From the NCBI GenBank assembly GCA_009746045.1, contig RPFO01000089.1, forward strand, positions 1,574,166 through 1,638,165: a stretch of DNA of 64,000 nt, in the 5' to 3' direction. The translations under genes were made by a program, and so were the position numbers. Source of the DNA: Mesostigma viride. Its lineage: Eukaryota; Streptophyta; Mesostigmatophyceae; Mesostigmatales; Mesostigmataceae. Positions 48,501 to 58,500 of this stretch are shown here, in pieces (position 1 is the first letter of the stretch; every line of letters begins with the position of its first letter). A model generated the notes under the pieces. It saw nothing but the letters and a program-made list of their open reading frames with translations. It did not search any database and was not told the DNA's origin.

Positions 48501-50582
48501 AGAAAGCACTGAGGTTACTAGTGTTATTACTAGTGGCTCTAGTAGCAACTAGATATTGTGTCTGTACTAGTAGTCATACTAGTGGATGCACATGTTGGTC
48601 CGAGCATCTGTGTTTGTACTGGTAGTCATACTAGTGTCAGAGCTCTAGTGCATGTGTTGGTCCGGACATCGTAGATGTACGGGGTTGGTTGTCCTTGGTT
48701 CGTCAGTGCCTGAGGTCAACTAGGTCATGTAGTAGGTGTATGAGGGTGTATGTGGTGTGTGCATTAAGGATTGGAAGATGCGTATGCGTGTCAGAGGAAT
48801 CTTTCAATTTTTTTCTTTGAACTTGGTGCGGGTTCCTCCATGCATGCCGAGGCACACGCTTGGCTCCCCCTTAGGGGGGGAAGGTATCTCATCTCTTTCG
48901 TGCGATGGATGTGCGCAGTCATGCACACTTGTCTCTTCCCCACCACACCAATACCAGCCGCATGTCCGCAAGGAGGAGCTATCTGCTCTTCAGGACCCCG
49001 CTCTTCAGGAGGGGTTCAATGGACCTCGGCATTACATAGTTCATTTGGCGCGGAGTCCCCCTTGTAGTCATACGAGGTGGCGAGGGACACCGATTTCATA
49101 AGGGTTACGTACGGCGGCGACAAGACGGCGCGGGATACGGTGCGCGCAGTTCGAGCTATGATCGCGCCTCCTCCAGTTGCGACATCTGCGCGACGTCGGC
49201 GCAGTGGCGGCCGTCGGGCGAAGTATCACACGCGACTTCCGTCGCAAGCGTATATTGTGCAACGGTGGTAAGCCACCGTACATGGAGCCCGCGCTATGCC
49301 CCTCAGGTATAGTGGCGACAGGCGACAAGGACAACTTAGGAGACACAGTGGCCACATCGGCGAGTCGATGGACGCATCGGCGAGTCATTTGTTGGACAAC
49401 ATGGTTTCCGGCATTAACAAGGCGTTCGACCTCTCTTCGCAGTCCGCGGTGGAGGTCGAGCAGCGGGTTTTCTCCCAGCTGCAGGCGCTGCGTTTAGGTT
49501 TGGAGAAACAGATGGTTGCACAGGCAGAGTTTTTTTTTTTTTAGGCGTGGTTGTCCACCACGATGGAAGCGGTGTACTCCAGAAGGTGATGGAGCGGATG
49601 TTGACTCCCCAAGCGGCGGCGGGACCTGGGGCTTCTGCACCTTCCAGTGCAGGACCCAATCAGGTCGCGCCTTAAGGGCCGGGCGGGGCAGTCACCAGCG
49701 CGACGTTATACCGGTGGGTACTGTGACCGTTGCGGGTGGTAATTCCGGGGTTGTGGGGCCGTCAGGTCCCCCAATGACGGGGCTTTCCAGTGCCCGTCCA
49801 GGGGTCGTACCGGGGCCGTCAGGTCCCCTCGTGGCGGGGCTTTCCAGCTCCTCCCACCGACCTTTGGCTCCTGTCCAGGTTCCCCCTTAGGGGTCTGGGT
49901 GGACCTCCCTATTGCCACGTGTGGCGATAGTACGGGCGTGCGATTGGTCATGGTCACATGACAGTTTACATTGTGTTCTTCACCACATTGTCTTATCGGG
50001 TTGGAGCTTTTGGCACCTTGCTTGCCATTGGTATAGACTGTTCTATTTGGGACGTCGTTGAGTTGGTGACATTAATTGGTGACATTTGGCGACATTCGGT
50101 GACATTTGGCGACACTCGGTGATCTTTGGCGACTTTTGGCTACTTTATTGTAGCATGGCCTTTATTGGCTCTTGTGATGAGAATTTGGAGGTTGAGCCAC
50201 CTGCGTGTGATGTATCACCTCGTGCAGTTAATACAGTGGTGGTCGTGTCGATGCCTGTATTAACTATCCTCACTTTGGATGTGTTACGATTCACGTATAT
50301 CCGTGGCTAAATTTGTGGTGATCGTGGAGACCTTGGCTCACTGCCCTGTGTCTTGGCCCCTCGCTTCTGTCCTTTGGGCATGCATCCTTCTTCTGCGCGT
50401 GCCGCGCGGCCAATGGACGGGATCTGAGTTGGGCTTGCCCGATGGACCAGCTTAGTCGTGCAAGCTGGTCCCTGCCCCATCAGGACCATAGGTCACTCAT
50501 GGGTTGCACCATGCGTATACGGAGTCTAGCATGTTCTAGGCGTGGTTGTCGTTGGGCTAGCGGGGTAGCCGACCTCTCCCCA

Positions 50583-50597
50583 GAGAGGGGGGAGGAG
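50583..50597 (+). promoter_or_regulatory. Polypurine tract
   Basis: GAGAGGGGGGAGGAG directly precedes the TG of the 3' LTR, the position where plus-strand DNA synthesis is primed. Confidence 0.85.
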
Positions 50598-51301
50598 TGT
50601 TGCGTCCAAGCCTATTTAATTAGGTTCCTTTAGTGGACAGTTCGGCGCAACAATGTGAAATAGGCGAAGTCTTAGTGTTCGACTATTTAGGACTATTTGT
50701 ACAGCCGGTTCATACGGCGTTGTACTTGCTATCCAGTGGTTTTGTAGTACTTTCGGTACTTTGGTTTATCTGTAGGTGCGCAGCATGTCAATGTGCGTGG
50801 ACCTAGTATAAGTCGTTTTGGGTCGTACGGTCAATTCGTGTGAACCGTACATAGAGATCTCGGTTGACCATGCGTCCAAGCAGTGCTGCTCGGCACTGCT
50901 TGGCAACGCCGTGAGCCGCCAAGGTTAATAGTGCGTGGGAACGTTCACCATTGTCACCCCCGGAATGAATGAAATGAATTGAGTTAATCTCTTTCTCTTT
51001 CCGGCTGGGTGACGCCCGCGGGTTTAGGAAATGCATGGTCCTGAATTCCTGCCGTAAATGCTACATGTACCGGCCTCGGGAGGCATTTCGCCCAGCTTCC
51101 CACGTACGAGGTTGCAACACCTCGGGCTTGAACCGGCCAGGGTCAACTGCGCCAGGTTAATTATGTGAGATTAGTTATCGTCCATACTAGTCATGGTGTG
51201 GATTGCGTATATCAATATAGTAGCGACCACTGTTCATAATGGTCTATTATGAATCAGGTGTAGATCTTTCGCAGCCGGCATGCAGTCAGCCGGATGTAAA
51301 A
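50598..51301 (+). repeat. 3' LTR (704 bp)
   Basis: Same ends as the 5' LTR. It carries three extra 4-bp palindromes (GGCC at 51,072, GTAC at 51,104, TGCA at 51,281) that account for the 12-bp length difference. Confidence 0.92.
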
Positions 51302-52367
51302 GTACGGTCTCCAACATTTGCCAACACTGAACTTTTTGCTGATTTGCTTACGACATGCGATTTAGTCACTGCCAACACCCGCTTTCCACATCGTCCAGAT
51401 GCTTTAGTCACACACACCTCGCCAACTGGCACTGAACGCTGCATCGACTATGTTGTAATGCGCAAGCGTCATCAAGGATCTGTACTAGCTGCTCGCTCGC
51501 ACGTGATGCCCCTGGTGCGCTCCGATCATCGCATCGTCACCGCCCGCATCCGCCTGCGATTCCCCTCGCCCTTTCGTAAGCACGTGGCACCACCTGATTT
51601 GCGCACTCTGCAGTTGCTTGAGAAATCTGACGACGCTCTGGCGGACAGTCCCTGAAAAACGCGCCCACAAGCGCGCGGCAGAGGCGTTCGTCGACGCGCT
51701 GGACATCCCGGCCAGCCACGCCCAGCTGCTCGCTGCCGGCCCGGCATCGGCCCTTCGGCACCTCGCTGGCAAGCTGCCCGCGGCCGGGGCCCTGCTGCCA
51801 CCCCGCCGCCCGCCCCGCTTCACCAGCCTGCACCGGCTCCCCGCCGTCATCCAGGCCTGGCAAGCCCTGCGCGACAACCGCGACCCCGCCGGCGCTACGC
51901 CCGCCTCAAAGCCGATTACCACTCGGCCATCCGCCAGGCGACCAAGGAGCAGGAGGACCTTCATGTCCGCGAGTACTTCGCCCACCTCAAGGACCAGCAC
52001 GGCAAGTACGCCTGGACACGCCTGCGTCACGCCCAACGGCCCGCCGGCGGCGCGCAGCCGGCGCCGCGGACGCTCTCTGGCTCACCGCAGCAGCAGCTCG
52101 ACCAGTGGTATTCCTCCCAGTCCCGGCTGCTCGGCGCCCCCCCGCCGCCTCTGCCGCTTGGCCCCCTGGCGGCCGCACGCCTGGCAGTAGCGCCTGCGGA
52201 CGTCCCTGCGCCGCCCACCGGCTGCCCGCCGCTGAGCAGGACTACACGTACCCAGCCCTGACGGAACCCCTGGCCGACCCCAACGAGCTACCGCCGTTCA
52301 CCGAGCTCGAGCTGAGCACCGCCGCCAAGCAACTCCGCTTCTATGCCGCCGTTGGACCTGATCAGCT

Positions 52368-52498
52368 TGTCGCGTACTCGTGCCAAACTCCCTGCACTGA
52401 GCTGGCAATGCCTAGCTGCCTCGCCTCGTCCCCCGGGCCGGCCGTGTGGCGGCCCCGCGTAAAGCCAATACTCGTGCGAATCGGAACGGCGCGCGACA
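52368..52498. mobile_element. 131-bp MITE in LINE L2 ORF2
   Basis: Ends TGTCGCG and CGCGACA are flanked by AGCT on both sides, giving a combined 11-bp perfect inverted repeat AGCTTGTCGCG. The uninterrupted site GACCAGCTCCCAGCC is on the minus-strand LINE copy at about 36.67 kb. The length and 4-bp palindromic duplication do not match a superfamily I can name with confidence. Confidence 0.8.
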
Positions 52499-54241
52499 AG
52501 CTCCCAGCCCCGGTGATGAAGCTGACGGCGCTCACGGGGTTCCTGCTTGACGTCTGCAACCGGATCCTGCTTGCCGACGCGCCGCCGATTCCTGAGTGGC
52601 AGCACAGCTACCGTATTATGCTGTACAAAAACAAAGGTTCCCCTGACGACCCCGCCAACTACCGAGGAGTCTTCATCCAGAGCGCCGCACTCAAGTTGTT
52701 CATGCGCATGATTCTCAACCGCCTTCGTTCTGCTCTCGACTGTCACATAGGGGAAAGTCAAATGGGCTTTCGTCCTAGGCGCAACACCGTCATGGGCTCA
52801 TGGCCATCTTCGTCGCGCGTCGCCTCTTCGAGGAAATCGCTCTCCTGCAACCTGGTGAGTTTCCCGCCATGCATCCTGATCTTCGTCGACTTCATCAAGG
52901 CTTTTGATTCTGTCCTCTGGGACGCTCTATGGGCTGTACTTGCTTGCGCTCGCGTCCCCACTCCCCTGATTACCGTCATCCGCACGCTGTATGAGGGGTC
53001 GACCACTTCGGTGCGCACTCAACACGGCATTACCCCGCCATGCCCACTGCAGACCGGCGTCTGGCAGGGTTGCGTCCTGTCGCCGTACCTGTTTATTATT
53101 GTAGTGGATTATGTTATGCGCCAGGCCTGCACGTGCTCGCTTTGCTAGCATTGCAGGCCGTGCCCCTGGCCTAGCGATTACGAACGAGCTTGGCGAAGGG
53201 GGGCCGACTAACAAGCAGAATTTACTAGCTGACCTCATTTATGCCGACGACATCACGCTCATCGAGAAGCCGGAGTCTGCCCAACTTTGGCTGGACTGCC
53301 TGGCGCTCGAGGCTCGGGCGGTTGGTCTAGAAATCAGCCCCAAAACGGAGGCCCTGGCCCTCGGCATGGCAGGGCCCCCACCCACACTCCGCCTCTTAGG
53401 TTAGACAACACCGAGGTCAACTACCCTACTTCAGGCCGCTTCAAGCTGCTCGGCAGTTGGCTTCCCGACTGCGAGGACGACATGACGACACGGATCGGCA
53501 TGGCGTGGGCGCACCTCCATGACCACCGCCGCTGGTGGAGCACCCCCGCCCTACCCCGGATCGTCAAGCGTGACCTCTTCAAGGTCGTCATTCTGACGAT
53601 CCTGACCTACGGCGCCGAGACCTGGACACTGACGCAGGAGCTGGAGCAACGACTCGACGGCGCCGTCACCAAGATGCTGCGCAAGGCCCTTAACATCCCC
53701 TTTGGTTTGCACATTAGTAATGAGGATTTGTACGCTGCTTTGCCCTATGTTTCCCACATTATTAGGCACAGGCGCCTGGGCCTAGCCGGGCACCTGGCCC
53801 GCACAGATCAGGTAGATACATCAGATAGACTAGCTGGCACCAAGCCCGCCCAGCCTGGGCGATATGTCCTCACCTGGAGTGCCCCCGGCCGCGCGCGGCA
53901 GGGCCGCCACCCGTGGACTTTTCGTGATAGACTCGGCATGGACATGTGCTACACTAGACGTGACGGGCTCACACCCGGGCAGCCTCCTGGTTTGTCTGTA
54001 ATATGGAGGCAGATGGTGCGCAAGGATAGATGGCAAGTAGTGATGAAGGAGACCACCCCCAAGCCTGTGGGGGCTCCGCGTGTGACCAAGTATGGCATTC
54101 ATAGCGATTCGGGCCGTGGTGCCCACAACCCTGTAACTAGGACCTAGATAGCTTACACCACCCATTCCATCCCATGTTCCCCTCCCACTGAGGACTTATG
54201 CTCACGTGACGCAGTCACGTGTCTATTAATTAATTAATTAA

Positions 54242-54690
54242 TCCCGTGTACTGGCCTTGACGGCTGTTTTGATTTCGTTGATGAGCTCCGTATGGTTCTG
54301 AAGCGTGGCGGCATAGGTGGTCTTGGCCGGAGTTATGAAGGCGGCAAGTTGTTGCTGGAGCTGGTGGAGGAGTTGCTGCTGCTTCTGCAGCCGGTCCTGC
54401 TGCAATGTGGGTGATGGCGGAGTGGATGGAGGTGTCGGCGTGTGAGGAATGGGCGTGGTGGGTGGCGAGGTGGTTGTGGACAGGGTTGAGGGCAGCGTTG
54501 AGGAGGGAGGGGAGGCGATCGAAGCAGGTATTGGCGACTTGCCGCAAGGATAGATGGCAAGTAGTGATGAAGGAGACCACCCCCAAGTCTGTGGGGGCTC
54601 CGCGTGTGACCGTGTATGGCATTCATAGGGATGCGGGCCATGGTGCCCACAACCCTGTAACTAGGAACTAGATTAATTAATTAATTAATA
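54242..54690. mobile_element. Chimeric LINE fragment: inverted ORF1 piece + plus-strand 3' end
   Basis: 54,242-54,545 is the reverse complement of the ORF1 region at about 40.48-40.79 kb (Gln-rich segment). It joins at GCCGCAAGGATAGATGG to the last 140 bases of ORF2 in plus orientation, ending in (TTAA)n. This layout is typical of a 5'-inverted LINE insertion. Confidence 0.75.
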
Positions 54691-55314
54691 GACACGTGAC
54701 TGCGTCACGTGAGCATAAGTCCTCAGTGGGAGGGGAACATGGGATGGAATGGATGGTGTAAGCTATCTAGGTCCTAGTTACAGGGGTGTGGGCACCGCGG
54801 CCCGAATCGCTATGAATGCCATACTTGGTCACACGCGGAGCCCCCACAGGCTGGGGGGTGGTCTCCTTCATCACTACTTGCCATCTATCCTTGCGCACCA
54901 TCTGCCTCCATATTACAGACAAACCAGGAGGCTGCCCGGGTGTGAGCCCGTCACGTCTAGTGTAGCACATGTCCATGCCGAGTCTATCACGAAAAGTCCA
55001 CGGGTGGCGGCCCTGCCGCGCGTGGCCGGGGGCACTCCAGGTGAGGACATATCGCCCAGGCTGGGCGGGCTTGGTGCCAGCTAGTCTATCTGATGTATCT
55101 ACCTGATCTGTGCGGGCCAGGTGCCCGGCTAGGCCCAGGCGCCTGTGCCTAACAATGTGGGAAACATAGGGCAAAGCAGCGTACAAATCCTCATTACTAA
55201 TGTGCAAACCAAAGGGGATGTTAAGGGCCTTGTGCAGCATCTTGGTGACGGCGCCGTCGAGTCGTTGCTCCAGCTCCTGCGTCAGTGTCCAGGTCTCGGC
55301 GCCGTAGGTCAGGA
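54675..55314 (-). mobile_element. Inverted LINE 3' end, tail-to-tail with the previous fragment
   Basis: Minus-strand copy of the ORF2 C-terminus (MLHKALNIPFGLHISNEDLY, GLAGHLARTDQVDTSDRL) through the hairpin to a shared (TTAA)n run at 54.67-54.69 kb. It is highly similar to 53.66-54.24 kb. Confidence 0.85.
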
Positions 55315-55492
55315 GGAACTAGATAGCTAACATCATCCATTCCATCCCATGCTCCCTTCCCCCTGAGGACTTATGCTCACGTGACGCAGTCACGTGTCTA
55401 TTAATTAATTAATTAATTAATTAATTCCCCTCCCACTGATGACTTATGCTCACGTGATGCAGTCACGTGTACATTAATTAATTAATTAATTG
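55314..55492 (+). mobile_element. Two successive LINE 3' tails
   Basis: Tail one is 55,314-55,424 (AGGAACTAGATAGCTAAC to a (TTAA)n run) and tail two 55,425-55,492. Both carry the CACGTGA hairpin. The second ends 20 bases beyond the ALDH12 stop codon. Confidence 0.8.
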
Positions 55493-55511
55493 GACAAATA
55501 GATCTGATTCC

Positions 55512-58500
55512 TCACGTGGATGGGGGAGTGGACCAGCCTTTCGGCAAGGGCCCCACGTCCTGAATGATCTCACGGTGACATGACCACACGAGGCGGATCG
55601 CGTCGGGGGTGCCAATGCCCGCCGCGCGGGGGTCCCCCGCAGGCCCAAACCTGCGCAGGATGCCGCCAAACCAAGGGACAATAGGAAGGTTTACACTTAT
55701 GTCAGGATTGATTTTTTGTGAAGTGACCTCAAACAACTCAGTGGCCAATCAGGGTCACGGTCAAGAAGCGTGGGACCACTTTGCCAGATAGTAAGAGCAG
55801 AAAGCCCTCCCAAACCATTTACATGCTGCTCCCTAGCAATTAGCAAGGGATTGACCAAAGAAACCGTCATGAAAGGCATCACCCGTTTTGTTTCCTCCCC
55901 AAAAATCAATTCAGATGATACACAACTAACTTTGAAAGGCCTGAGGAACCTCACCTCGACGACATGCGCTGCTACCACATAGAGTCACATCGGCCATGTG
56001 CCACATCGGGGTAAAGCACCGCAGCATGCACCAATTATGGAAGACCACACCAAAAAGAGGAGTGCATGAGAGGGGGAGGGGGGAGCGCAGGGTACGCCCC
56101 CTTGCACGACGGCGGATATGTCGTTGCATTCTCAAAACTCAAACTGAGGACGCTCGAGCAAGGTCAATCATAAGCAGCCTCAGGGTGCAAACGTACAGAT
56201 ACACGGTGATCCAGGGTTTCAAGACAAACCAAAAGAGACATGCAGCCCCATGAGTAGATTGTGGTTATGAGACTATTGCACATTGGATAGCTAACAATCC
56301 CCAAGCTGCTGTCAATCATAGTCCAAGCATGCTTGCCCTATACAAAAGACCCCCAAGAGAAAGTGAAAATCTCTAGAAGTAATCATACAGACATGCAACA
56401 CGTACTCTCACGCGTGTTTCTGCGGCGAACAAGTACAGAGGCGTCACGACGGTGCTTCAAGCTAGATGGCAGCAGGCATCCACATCCCTCCCCCCCCCAA
56501 TGCCCTAACCGATGGTTCTGCGGCGCAAAATGGCAACACTGTTACAGTGTTTCTAGACAGACCACCAGAGTAAGACGACACAACCCGCCCGAACCAACGC
56601 TTCTGCGATTGGAAAGTCACTGAAACATTATAACAGTCCTCTTAGATAGATGGCAGAAGATAGAAACCAAAAAAAGGATGTGCGCGCACCAGTGGTTCTG
56701 CGGCGCCCCCGTTGTGCGTGCGCGAGCGCCCGCGTACGTGGTCCCGTTGACCGTCTGGCCCAGCACCGTCTGCAAGAATAAGGCGTCGTTGGAGACCACG
56801 GCGGCCGTCAGGTGCGCGTCCATGCGCTCGCACGCCTCCAGCACCAGCGGCAGCTCGGCCTGGCAGTACTGGGTGACCACCTGGGGTTGAGGGGGCCACG
56901 TGGCGCAGGGGCCAGGCGGGGCAACGCAGGCAAGCAGAGGCACGCATGAAAAGACAGGAAGGGAGTGAGTGGCGACCTTAAAAAGGCAGCTTTGGTGAGG
57001 CAGTTCTAAGAAAATAAAACCTTAATAAAGCAAGGTTGCTTTAGCAGAGGCATACACAATTACATGGACAACATCGTGGACCCTCGCGGTATGTTTACTG
57101 TTGAGCCATGATTCACACCCAGCGAACGAAATACTTGTCGCCCTAGGGACCAAAGAGAGTAGCGAACGTGGGGGAAAGCGACCATAAGGGGTGGAGGGCC
57201 ATCCAGGCCAGGCAAGCACGCCGCTCGCCCGCCAGTGCTGCTATACCTGGTAGGAGACTTGAAGCAAAAGACGCCAGGAGGGCTGTCCATATAACACCAG
57301 CAACAAAAATGCCGTGATTCAGTACTAGCTACAGCCTTTTCACTTCAATGGTCACGACGTTATCTAGGTACGCCAGCACGCCTGCGCACCAAATGCCTCC
57401 GTCCTTACCGTCCGGGAACCAACCCAGGGCGGTCGCGCTGGGAACCAACCACCACGGATGGATGCCCAGGTGCTGCCAGGTCTCAAAACTTGCCACAAGC
57501 AGGAAACAGCCGCCGAGAGAAAAACGCTCCCTATCCCCTCCCAAGTCCAAATCACTTACAAGCCGCTTGGAAAAAATGGCACCCCACCCACCCCTCACGG
57601 GGACCTGTGGCCACTGCCCCTCACCTTGTACGCCATTAAATCAGACATCGAAGCGCCTGATAACCCCATCGCTTCAAAACGCCTGATAACCCCATCGCAT
57701 TAATATCATGTTGTAGTAGTATAAACCTAAATAAAGAATATTATACTGTTCCCCCCTCATTATACTCACCTGCAGCGGCCCAAACAGCTCTTTTGTGGCC
57801 ACCGCAAAGTGCTCCGGCTTGAGCATCTCCTTGAGGGGGACGAACACTGCGGTTGGCTGCAGCGCGCCGTAACAGGGGGGAATAGAGTGGCCGGAGAGCT
57901 CAGCCCCGCCCCACAGCACGCGGGCACCGGGGATGGCTTTGAGATTGCTCACGTGGTCAAGAGCGGCCTTTGTGGTGACCTGTGTGCAGTGCGTGCCAGG
58001 TGGGACAATCATGGCGACAGGCAAGAGGCGTTGACACGGCAGGCCAGGGTGGCGGGCCAGGTCAGGAGACAAAGGTTGCTGTTATTAGGCAGGGCTTTAC
58101 GTATACTACTATAAGATCAATAAGCTCCCAAGAAGGCCAGCATTTGATTGGAACGATAAGTGGAGCCCTGCCTCAAATGCAGCAGTTACTGTGGCCTTAA
58201 GGGAACGTGACGGTCGGGACTTTTTTCGCGCCAAAAAAGTCGCGCCGGTACCGACGGACCGTGTGTGTGGTGCACAGTGCGCGCATCGTGCGGAGGTGGC
58301 CATGGCGACGTGCGTTCCGTTAAAATATGGCTGATCCGGCGAGCGACAGGCGAAAAATTTACGCCGATGGTTAAGCGATGTTCTATTATGATGTTTCATG
58401 GCCAGATCTGCACTATTTGCAAATTCGCTGCCTTTGTTGGTACAGATTTGCACGGGGGTCTCATCCGAAAATTTGGCCGCGATGAATAATCTAGCATGCG

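Larger units (their letters stand above)
44250..48635 (+). repeat. Family of hairpins with AGTCAT-type loops
   Basis: Hairpins with a six-base loop (AGTCAT most often; also GGTCAC, GGTCAT, AGTAAT, GTTATT) and varying stems occur at 44,250-44,271; 44,324-44,341; 44,378-44,397; 44,447-44,464; 44,501-44,520; 44,708-44,725; 44,839-44,854; 47,788-47,807; 47,919-47,932; 47,951-47,970; 48,517-48,534; 48,566-48,583 and 48,618-48,635. Stems include CAACAGGT/ACCTGTTG, TACTAGC/GCTGGTA and ACTAGT/ACTAGT. Pairing is kept while the stem sequence changes. Confidence 0.75.
42455..51301 (+). mobile_element. LTR retrotransposon without coding capacity (LARD-like), 8.8 kb
   Basis: Two direct repeats of about 700 bp, a candidate primer-binding site, a purine tract and a 5-bp target duplication GTACG (42,450-42,454 and 51,302-51,306) define it. 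The uninterrupted target CAACGGTACGGTCTCC is present at about 38.06 kb on the minus strand. The interior (43,147-50,597) has no gag, protease, reverse transcriptase or integrase frame, so it must be mobilised in trans. It carries an R dimer (45,055-47,190), a hairpin-repeat array and a family of six-base-loop hairpins. Plus orientation is set by the primer-binding site and purine tract. Confidence 0.9.
41466..54147 (+). pseudogene. LINE L2 ORF2 (AP endonuclease - reverse transcriptase), interrupted
   Basis: The ORF2 start MTTLAAPRLRGSSSEWDLP is followed by a Pro-rich linker and the endonuclease up to 42.45 kb. It resumes at 51.3 kb with NTELFADLLTTCDLVTANT and VRSDHRIVTARIRL. Next come the reverse transcriptase (GFRPRRNTVMG, IFVDFIKAFDSVLW, GVWQGCVLSPYLFIIVVDYV, LIYADDITLI) and the C-terminus (TYGAETWTLTQELEQRLDG, GLAGHLARTDQVDTSDRL), ending HNPVTRT with TAG at 54.14 kb. 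Small insertions shift the frame in several places, and a MITE lies at 52.37 kb. This is the best-preserved reverse transcriptase of the L2 family here. Confidence 0.88.
39791..54241 (+). mobile_element. Full-length LINE L2, split by an LTR retrotransposon
   Basis: The 5' part is 39,791-42,454, ending in the target duplication GTACG. The 3' part is 51,302-54,241. The combined length of about 5.6 kb equals that of L1. It starts GAGAATGCTCATAAC and ends with the perfect hairpin CACGTGAC/GTCACGTG (loop GCA) and a (TTAA)n tail. ORF1 and ORF2 overlap by ATGA. It carries frameshifts in both ORFs and a 131-bp MITE. Confidence 0.9.

Noticed and set aside
43147-50597. Hidden gag-pol genes in the LTR element
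   Set aside because: All open frames are short and show no capsid, protease, reverse transcriptase or integrase motif on either strand.
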